Positions 1-4,370 of a DNA stretch of 5,440 nt are shown in pieces. Both the position numbers and the translations under genes were made by a program. The notes under the pieces were generated by a model. It did not search any database. It saw nothing but the letters and a program-made list of their open reading frames with translations, and was not told the origin of the DNA. Location: contig JAKASM010000035.1 in the NCBI GenBank assembly GCA_021819045.1, positions 1-5,440 of the forward strand. The letters are read 5' to 3'. Within the stretch, counting starts at the first letter, position 1. The number at the start of each line of letters is the position of its first letter. Origin of the DNA: Microcaldota archaeon. Its GTDB lineage: Archaea; Micrarchaeota; Micrarchaeia; Micrarchaeales; Micrarchaeaceae.

Positions 1-578
1 TAGGCTCTACCTATTATGGCCAAACCAAAAGGAAGTGTTTTCCTTAATGCATTATATTCTTGGAAGAAATTCAGGTATGCGGATTGAGCGGTCTCCGGTC
101 TTAGATACCCTTTGTCTAATCTGTCTGGGCCGAGCCCGATTTGTATCATCATATTGAATGCTTTTGGCTCGCCGAGTTCCCCGCCGCACTTTTGGCACTT
201 TATTTTGTTCTCTCTGATAATCTTTCCCATCTCTGATGCACTCAGACCTTCTGATACATTAATGTCTTTTTCTGATATCAATACATCTGCCCTGTAGTAT
301 GAATGGCACTTCGTGCATCCTACGAGTACATCATTGAACCTTGATGCGTGGCCAGATGCCACTAATGGCTTCTCTGGGAGGAGCGTTGATCCGTCTATAA
401 GATGGTAATTTTCATTCTGATCTACAAAATAAGAGAGCCACAGGTCCTCAAAGCGCCTTTTCATAAGTGCACCGAGATGCCCATAGTCGAATAGCCCTGA
501 TGCACCCCCGTATATCTCTGCGCTGGGCCAGAAAAACCCTTTGCTTTTGGCGTATGCAAGAAGCTCTTCTATCTTCAT
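1..578 (-). CDS. glyS: Glycyl-tRNA synthetase, N-terminal part (cut by window edge)
   Basis: This encodes a class II glycyl-tRNA synthetase of the archaeal/eukaryal alpha2 type, which charges tRNA-Gly with glycine in the cytoplasm. The 192 visible residues start at the ATG at 576-578 and run off the window. Family landmarks in order are FFWPSAEIYGG (15-25), GLFDYGHLGALMKRRFEDLW (28-47, the first catalytic-core segment), VASGH (73-77), two Cys pairs C88/C91 and C128/C131 that form the insertion's zinc-finger-like site, FNMM (141-144), LRPETAQ (159-165), and PFGLAIIGRA (183-192), which leads into motif 2. The start is supported because MKIEELLAYAKSKGFFWPS is the usual N-terminal layout. The leader has only a weak GTGGT ribosome site. 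No TATA box lies 25-30 bases upstream; that space is taken up by the right end of an IS element about 30 bases away. Family assignment is near certain. Confidence 0.96.
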   Translation of the reverse strand, partial: MKIEELLAYAKSKGFFWPSAEIYGGASGLFDYGHLGALMKRRFEDLWLSYFVDQNENYHLIDGSTLLPEKPLVASGHASRFNDVLVGCTKCHSYYRADVLISEKDINVSEGLSASEMGKIIRENKIKCQKCGGELGEPKAFNMMIQIGLGPDRLDKGYLRPETAQSAYLNFFQEYNALRKTLPFGLAIIGRA

Positions 579-607
579 TTTACCACTATAGAATTGGCAG
601 CAAGCAT

Positions 608-752
608 TGTGACATCCTCCCACCTCTAAAGGGCGTGGGCTTCCCCTGCTATTGCAGGGTATGTTCTCAGTTCCTCTACACTGCTTGCGATGCCTTTTGC
701 ATCGTAGAGGCAATTATATCCCTGAGCGTAAGTTCGGGCAAGTCCTGCCCTA
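608..752 (-). ncRNA. Predicted TnpB guide RNA (reRNA/omegaRNA)
   Basis: In this family the 3' part of the tnpB transcript plus the right end forms the guide RNA, and the bases just outside the element act as the guide. Four stem-loops are visible here, in transcript order. The first is GGGCA/TGCCC at 736-750 (5 bp, 5-nt loop). The second is a long two-part stem at 673-710, in which GCATC/GATGC and GTAGAGG/CCTCTAC stack with one large bulge (12 bp in all). The third is CCCTGC-AATA-GCAGGG at 644-659 (6 bp, tetraloop). The fourth is the right-end hairpin at 619-639. All lie downstream of the last catalytic codons of tnpB (DRD at 785-793), so the TnpB tail and the RNA share the DNA. The guide would begin near 607 and run into the glyS leader (AATGCTTGCTGCC...). 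The ends are inferred from the family, not visible. Confidence 0.7.
619..639 (-). repeat. IS right-end subterminal hairpin
   Basis: This is a 21-nt imperfect hairpin on the minus strand: outer stem CCCAC/GTGGG, a bulged G, a short inner stem with one mismatch, and loop TTTA. It matches the left-end hairpin (1939-1959) in the same orientation at its outer stem and TTTAG loop, as expected if one Y1 transposase recognises both ends. The tnpB stop codon (TAG, 626-628) is part of it. AGGATGTCAC follows at 609-618 and probably contains the right cleavage site. Confidence 0.85.
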
Positions 753-1891
753 CCTCTTTTGAGTATATTTATTGATGCGTTTACGTCTCTGTCAATATGC
801 AATTCGCATCTATTGCAGATATATGTCTTTTCCCCCAAATCCACACTCTTTCTGTTCCCGCAGGAGCTGCAATCCTGCATGGTGTATTGCGGATTTACTT
901 CTATTACTTCCATACCAGCACTTTCAGCCTTGTATGAGAGCATCTGTATGAACCTGTTCCATGAAGCGCTCTGTATAGATTGCGCAAGCCTGTGGTTCTT
1001 TTCCATGTTTTGTATGTTCAGGGCCTCGACCGCGAACGAGGTATACCTTGACTTAACAAGATGATCTGACAGTTTGTGCATGAAGTCGTTTGACTGCCTT
1101 GTCACGTCATTCCATTCCTTCTGCAGTTTTTCTTTTGCCTTCTGCCTCCTTTTCGATTTTTTATCCCTTCTTGCGACTATCCTCTGCCATCTTGCGATCC
1201 TTTTCTCTTTCTTTTTGAAGAATTTTGGTTTCTTTAGTGTTGTGCCGTCCGACAATGCGACGAAGTTATTCAGTCCCATGTCTATGCCTACTGGATTAGT
1301 ATCTTCTACCTTAGGAGGGTTGATTGCCAGCTCTACCGTGAAGATCGCGTAATATTCTTTCCCCTCCCTCTTTATCGTCATTGTCTTTATCCTTCCTTCC
1401 ATTTGCCTATGCAATTCTATCCGCATCCTTCCTATCCTTGAAACCCTGAGCATGTTCGTTTTTCTTTCTTTCTCGATTGAGAATGATCCGTTATTTTGCG
1501 GATATGTGATTGAGTTGTACCGGTCTCTGGATTTGAAGCGCGGGAAACCGGCCTTCTGTTTTGCCCCGCTCTTCTTCGCCTTTGCCCTACGGAAGAAGTT
1601 TTGATAGGCCTTCTGCACCCTGATGAAAATGTCCTGCCTTGATTGAGAATATATTTTCAAGATATCTTTGTTCTCTGCGATTGCATCTTTCATGTATCTG
1701 TTGAATGTCTGTTTATTGATCTTTGAATTTTTGTCCTTTTCGTAGGAAGCTTTCGCCTTTTCCAGGATCTTATTGTAGAGCTTTTGAGAGAGAGCTATCC
1801 TTTCATCTATCTCCGATTGGCGTTTAGGATCGGGGTATATTCTGAATTTGTATGCAATCGTGGAATCCATACCACCATATTTTCTTGTCAT
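626..1891 (-). CDS. tnpB: RNA-guided endonuclease TnpB (IS200/IS605 family)
   Basis: TnpB is the RuvC-like, reRNA-guided DNA endonuclease of IS200/IS605 elements and the ancestor of Cas12. The 421-residue frame is full length for the family (about 370-450) and appears intact. It has the N-terminal signature YKFRIYPDPKRQ (14-25), a basic middle (KAGFPRFKSRDRYNS, 113-127), and GIDMGLNNFVALSDG (202-216) with RuvC Asp204. It also has AVEALNI (287-293) with Glu289, a zinc ribbon C341-x2-C344 ... C359-x2-C362, and DRDVNAS (367-373) with the third catalytic Asp. A tail of about 50 residues follows, whose DNA overlaps the predicted reRNA. The stop codon lies inside the right-end hairpin. The listed start is the longest ATG. 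A second ATG at 1868-1870 (residue 8, MDSTIAYKF) is a better candidate, because the TATA box at 1893-1898 is centred 25-26 bases upstream of it, as for a leaderless archaeal mRNA. It is probably nuclease-active. Confidence 0.97.
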   Translation of the reverse strand: MTRKYGGMDSTIAYKFRIYPDPKRQSEIDERIALSQKLYNKILEKAKASYEKDKNSKINKQTFNRYMKDAIAENKDILKIYSQSRQDIFIRVQKAYQNFFRRAKAKKSGAKQKAGFPRFKSRDRYNSITYPQNNGSFSIEKERKTNMLRVSRIGRMRIELHRQMEGRIKTMTIKREGKEYYAIFTVELAINPPKVEDTNPVGIDMGLNNFVALSDGTTLKKPKFFKKKEKRIARWQRIVARRDKKSKRRQKAKEKLQKEWNDVTRQSNDFMHKLSDHLVKSRYTSFAVEALNIQNMEKNHRLAQSIQSASWNRFIQMLSYKAESAGMEVIEVNPQYTMQDCSSCGNRKSVDLGEKTYICNRCELHIDRDVNASINILKRGRAGLARTYAQGYNCLYDAKGIASSVEELRTYPAIAGEAHAL

Positions 1892-1892
1892 A

Positions 1893-1906
1893 TTTATATG
1901 CCTTGC
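1893..1906 (-). promoter_or_regulatory. tnpB promoter (TATA box)
   Basis: TATAAA (1893-1898, minus strand) is preceded by a purine-rich GGCAAGGC stretch that could serve as BRE. The box almost touches the upstream ATG (1889-1891) and is centred 25-26 bases before the ATG at 1868-1870. That spacing favours a leaderless tnpB mRNA starting at the second ATG. Confidence 0.55.
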
Positions 1907-1938
1907 CGTCTGTCTATCTTTTTCGCACTCACTTTCAT

Positions 1939-1959
1939 CCCACAGCTAAAGCGTGTGGG
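1939..1959 (-). repeat. IS left-end subterminal hairpin
   Basis: This is a 21-nt hairpin on the minus strand: CCCACA/TGTGGG outer stem, one bulged C, GC/GC inner stem and TTTA loop. Between it and the M16 stop codon are AGCGGGAAAAA and the candidate target motifs TTCAT (1971-1975) and TTTAT (1979-1983). Between the hairpin and tnpB lie about 45 bases of left-end sequence ending in the tnpB TATA box. Confidence 0.85.
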
Positions 1960-1989
1960 TTTTTCCCGCTATGAACTGATAAAATGTGG

Positions 1990-3219
1990 TCATTTGGGCT
2001 TTAGTATAAATGCGCTGTATTTATCAACGTCTATATACTTTGAGAAGTACGCCCTTATGTCATCCAGAGTCACTTCTCCAAGCATATGCGGCAACATCAG
2101 TGGCAGTTTTGGCGAATCCTCTATGAGGGTTGACATTGCTGATGCTATTGACATGTCAAGGCTCCTTTCCTTTATTGTAGTGTACTCTATTATAGCGCCG
2201 GATTTTATGCGCATGAGCTCGTCTTTGTCGATCTCGCCGTTCTGCGCCTTCTCGAATTCGCTGAGGATTATCTTCTTTGTTGAGTCAAGGCTGCTCGCCT
2301 TTACGCCTGCATCCGCTCCTATGAATCCGAATGTTGATCTATTGGTGACTGCACAGGAAGATTCGTATGAAAGGCCTCTTTTTTCCCTCAGCTCTTTGAA
2401 AAGCCTATAGTCGAGCAGCTCTCCGGCAATTATTGAAGCCGCATGCTCATTTAATTTTGATTTTGTTATGTGGGATGTCTTGAAGCCGATCCCTATCCTT
2501 GTCTGCTTTATTCCCTTCCTTGACTCTATAAGGTCTGACCTCTCCTGCTTTTCCGTGCATATCTCCCTAGTTGGCACAATTCCCTTCTTTGAGAAGCCCG
2601 CAAAATGCCTCTCTGCGGCTGCAACCATTTTACTGAGCGGCAGCCCTCCGTAGATTGAGAGGGCCATGTTACCTGGAAAATAATATTTGCAGTAGACATC
2701 TGCTATGTCTTTTCTTTTTATTGCGTTTATTGTTCTCTCATCCGAATATGCGATGTTCTTTGCCGGGTGCCTCTTGAATAGCGCTTTGAGAAGGTAGTCC
2801 TTTGAAAGCTCCATGGGCATGTCGTGCTCTATCATCACCTCATTTATTATGGGGCCGCGCTCTGTCAGAAATTCGCTTGGGCGCAAGGTCGAATTCCTTA
2901 TTATATCAGACATAAGCTCCATGCATCTACCAAATAGGCTTTTGTGGACCTGGGCAATGTAGACCGTCACTTCATAGTCCGTAAAAGCATTGTGAACGGC
3001 ACCAAGCGCCTTGAAGGTACTGTCTATATCATTCCATGTCCTCTTCTTTGTGCCTCTGAACATCATATGCTCAAGATAATGGGATACACCTTCCTTGCCT
3101 TTTGGATCGTCCACAAATCCATACTTTACCCCTATAGCTATGCCTACTGTCTCAAGTCCGGGCTTCTCTGCAGCTAAAACCTTAAGTCCGTTATCTAGTT
3201 TCTCAATTTGGGTATTCAT
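1990..3219 (-). CDS. M16 family zinc metallopeptidase (MPP/insulinase-like)
   Basis: This is a zinc peptidase of family M16 (pitrilysin/insulinase; subfamily B-like by size). It has 409 residues, the length of one complete two-domain half such as a mitochondrial processing peptidase subunit or a bacterial YmxG/PqqL-like protein. The inverted zinc motif is intact in SHYLEHMMFRGTKKR (46-60): His47, Glu50 (catalytic base) and His51. The third ligand is Glu127 in IINEVMIEHD, 76 residues after His51, which is the usual spacing. The C-terminal half has the substrate-binding signature RLFKELREKRGLSYESS (272-288). There is no signal peptide or membrane segment, so it should be cytosolic. The start is clear: MNTQIEKLDNGLKVLAAE is the standard N-terminus, and TATAAA at 3245-3250 lies about 28 bases upstream, implying little or no leader. 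Such proteins act as dimers; whether this one pairs with itself or with a partner encoded elsewhere is not visible. Its substrate is unknown. Confidence 0.94.
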   Translation of the reverse strand: MNTQIEKLDNGLKVLAAEKPGLETVGIAIGVKYGFVDDPKGKEGVSHYLEHMMFRGTKKRTWNDIDSTFKALGAVHNAFTDYEVTVYIAQVHKSLFGRCMELMSDIIRNSTLRPSEFLTERGPIINEVMIEHDMPMELSKDYLLKALFKRHPAKNIAYSDERTINAIKRKDIADVYCKYYFPGNMALSIYGGLPLSKMVAAAERHFAGFSKKGIVPTREICTEKQERSDLIESRKGIKQTRIGIGFKTSHITKSKLNEHAASIIAGELLDYRLFKELREKRGLSYESSCAVTNRSTFGFIGADAGVKASSLDSTKKIILSEFEKAQNGEIDKDELMRIKSGAIIEYTTIKERSLDMSIASAMSTLIEDSPKLPLMLPHMLGEVTLDDIRAYFSKYIDVDKYSAFILKPK

Positions 3220-3243
3220 AAGTCCGTATCTGGCAGGGAAATT

Positions 3244-3258
3244 ATTTATACTATATTG
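3244..3258. promoter_or_regulatory. Divergent promoter region between M16 gene and nop5
   Basis: The two divergent genes are separated by 92 bases. On the minus strand TATAAA (3245-3250) is centred about 28 bases before the M16 ATG. On the plus strand TATATT (3252-3257) is the best TATA-like candidate for nop5; it predicts an RNA start near 3281 and a leader of about 30 bases. The boxes are almost back to back, so both promoters may compete for the same TBP/TFB. The M16 box is well placed, while the nop5 box is a weaker call because other AT-rich stretches follow. Confidence 0.5.
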
Positions 3259-3301
3259 CAGAATTGCAAAGAGTTAAAACGCTTAAATCTTATTTATTAA
3301 A

Positions 3302-3306
3302 AGGTG
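3302..3306 (+). promoter_or_regulatory. Shine-Dalgarno deciding the nop5 start
   Basis: AGGTG lies five bases before the TTG at 3312-3314 and matches the GGAGGTGA complement of archaeal 16S 3' ends. This selects TTG 3312 over the more upstream in-frame TTG at 3264, which has no ribosome site, and the downstream ATG at 3348. Confidence 0.6.
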
Positions 3307-3311
3307 CTATT

Positions 3312-4229
3312 TTGGCAAGGAAAGGATTTGAAGCATTAAGAGAAGAGATGCTAAAGAGTGCGAAGGCAGGCATAAGCAAAGCCTATCAGAGCGAGGAATA
3401 CGCGCTTATGCAGGCAGTAAATGCTCAGATAGAGACATCGCGGTCTTACAACCTTGCATTTGAGAGGCTTGGTGAGTGGTATGGCATATACTTCCCTGAG
3501 ATAAAGATCACAAACCCGAAATCGCTTGCAAAGCTTGCGATAGAGATATCGTCAGGAAGGACCGATAGAGAATCAATAAGCAAGGCTTTGGGTGAGGGCG
3601 GAAGGGTGGATGAGGTTGTCAATAGCATCTCATCAACAATAGGCAGAAAGATGGATAGAGAGGAGGCGGCAGTGGTTGCTGGTTTTGCTAGGCATGTCCT
3701 GTCTATGGCGGAATCACTTGAGATGCTTGACAAGTATATAAAAGCTGCAGCTAACAGGTTAATGCCCAACACAACATATCTTACAGACCATATGATAGCC
3801 GCTGAGCTGCTGAGCAGGGCGGGATCGCTGGAAAGGCTTGCCACAATGCCTGCAGGAACTGTACAGCTGCTTGGCGCAGAAAAGGCATTGTTCAAGCACA
3901 TAAAATTCGGAAGCAGGCCTCCTAAATACGGAATCCTGTTCAAGCTTACTGAAGTAACAAATGCGCCTAGGGAGATAAAAGGCAAGATAGCAAGGGCATA
4001 CGCAACTAAGATATGCATTGCCCTCAAGGCCGACTATTTTTCAAAAAACTTCATTGCGGAGGGCTTAAAGAAAAGCCTGAATGAGAGTATAAAAAGGATA
4101 AAGGAGAAACCGGCAACTAGGAAAGACCAGGGCAGGGCCGGGTGGCCGCAGAGGAATAGGAATGACAGAGGATTCAGGCGCAGGCAGAATAAAAGAGACA
4201 GCTTCAGCAGCAGTAGAGGTAGGACATAG
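3312..4229 (+). CDS. nop5: Short Nop5 (Nop56/58-family) box C/D RNP core protein
   Basis: Nop5 is the scaffold of archaeal box C/D RNPs; it joins L7Ae bound to the kink-turn with the 2'-O-methyltransferase fibrillarin. From the TTG start (305 residues) the visible parts are a helical stretch, LGEWYGIYFPEI (53-64) at the start of the coiled-coil domain, and a diagnostic Nop domain. That domain includes AGSLERLATMPAGTVQLLGAEKALF (about 170-194), PPKYGILF (203-210) and NAPREIKGKIARAYATKICIALKAD (about 217-241). A basic tail (269-305) is rich in Arg, Gly and Asn (QRNRNDRGFRRRQNKR), unlike the Lys/Glu tails common in Nop5/58. Only about 45 residues precede the coiled-coil motif, where Nop5 proteins normally have a fibrillarin-binding N-terminal domain of over 100 residues. 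The 92-base gap to the divergent gene leaves no room for it. The gene is read alone, with no fibrillarin gene next to it in this window. Family is sure; the reduced architecture is the oddity. Confidence 0.92.
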   Translation: MARKGFEALREEMLKSAKAGISKAYQSEEYALMQAVNAQIETSRSYNLAFERLGEWYGIYFPEIKITNPKSLAKLAIEISSGRTDRESISKALGEGGRVDEVVNSISSTIGRKMDREEAAVVAGFARHVLSMAESLEMLDKYIKAAANRLMPNTTYLTDHMIAAELLSRAGSLERLATMPAGTVQLLGAEKALFKHIKFGSRPPKYGILFKLTEVTNAPREIKGKIARAYATKICIALKADYFSKNFIAEGLKKSLNESIKRIKEKPATRKDQGRAGWPQRNRNDRGFRRRQNKRDSFSSSRGRT

Positions 4230-4230
4230 T

Positions 4231-4254
4231 CCACAAACAAATGGCGTGGGCTTC
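4231..4254 (-). repeat. Probable decayed solo right end of an IS200/IS605 element
   Basis: This 24-base stretch aligns without gaps to 620-643 of the IS right end and matches at 19 of 24 positions, including 12 identical bases in a row (GGCGTGGGCTTC, 4243-4254). The hairpin arms CCAC/GTGG are kept, while the loop side has diverged. It has the same orientation as the complete element and starts two bases after the nop5 stop codon. No tnpB remnant follows, so it is a solo end, or a chance match strengthened by low complexity. Confidence 0.45.
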
Positions 4255-4262
4255 TAGCTAGA

Positions 4263-4307
4263 CTAATATTGTATTAGAAAACCTTCTGACAAAATTTGAA
4301 AGAAGGT
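4263..4307 (+). other. Two small inverted repeats downstream of nop5
   Basis: CTAATA-TTG-TATTAG (4263-4277, perfect 6-bp stem) is followed by ACCTTCT (4281-4287) pairing with AGAAGGT (4301-4307, perfect 7-bp stem, 13-nt loop). They lie between nop5 and the next promoter and might shape the nop5 mRNA 3' end. Neither is followed by a U-run, so a classical terminator is not supported. Confidence 0.3.
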
Positions 4308-4320
4308 AAAACTGCACGCA

Positions 4321-4366
4321 GAAAGGCTTTAAATACTTTCGAATGCCCTTTTTGTATTAATGGTGA
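4321..4366 (+). promoter_or_regulatory. Promoter and Shine-Dalgarno of the Tes-like gene
   Basis: GAAAGG (4321-4326, BRE-like) directly precedes TTTAAATA (4328-4335, TATA box). An RNA start about 26 bases from the box centre falls near 4356-4358. The short leader then holds GGTGA (4362-4366), four bases before the ATG at 4371. An ATG at 4360 is out of frame and ignored. This is the cleanest promoter in the window and shows that the gene is not simply cotranscribed with nop5. Confidence 0.7.
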
Positions 4367-4370
4367 ATAT

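Larger units (their letters stand above)
609..1970 (-). mobile_element. IS200/IS605-type element, tnpB-only (IS1341-like)
   Basis: The element consists of a left end (about 1899-1970), tnpB and a right end (about 609-640), read on the minus strand. Both ends carry a 21-nt imperfect hairpin in the same orientation. Each has the form CCCAC, then a variable four bases, TTTAG, two variable bases, and GTGGG (left 1939-1959, right 619-639). Subterminal hairpins in place of terminal inverted repeats are characteristic of this family. No Y1 tyrosine transposase (TnpA) is present, so movement would need a TnpA in trans. The outer limits are estimates. On the minus strand TTCAT (1971-1975) or TTTAT (1979-1983) could be the left target/TAM sequence, and the right tip probably lies near TCAC (609-612). 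The element sits between an M16 peptidase gene and glyS, both on the same strand. It looks recent or maintained, because the gene and both ends are intact. Confidence 0.88.

Noticed and set aside
467..1352. Plus-strand open frames across glyS and tnpB
   Set aside because: They are antisense to genes with intact motifs and have no ribosome sites or conserved features.
619..1959. CRISPR-like repeat pair
   Set aside because: The two related 21-nt hairpins are the two ends of one IS200/IS605 element, not an array; there are no further copies with regular spacing.
1784..2410. Plus-strand open frame of 208 codons
   Set aside because: It crosses the IS left end and lies antisense to tnpB and the M16 gene, both of which have strong family motifs; the translation is a Ser/Phe/Leu-rich antisense shadow with no recognisable motif.
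3264..3311. Upstream in-frame TTG at 3264 as the nop5 start
   Set aside because: It has no Shine-Dalgarno, the added 16 residues resemble no Nop5 sequence, and it would start upstream of the likely RNA start; TTG 3312 has an AGGTG five bases upstream.
3446..4027. Minus-strand open frame of 193 codons
   Set aside because: It is fully antisense to nop5, whose Nop domain is unmistakable; hydrophobic runs are what antisense of helical coding sequence gives.
4281..4307. Rho-independent-like terminator after nop5
   Set aside because: The 7-bp stem is real, but the loop is 13 nt and the following bases are A-rich, not U-rich; kept only as an inverted repeat.
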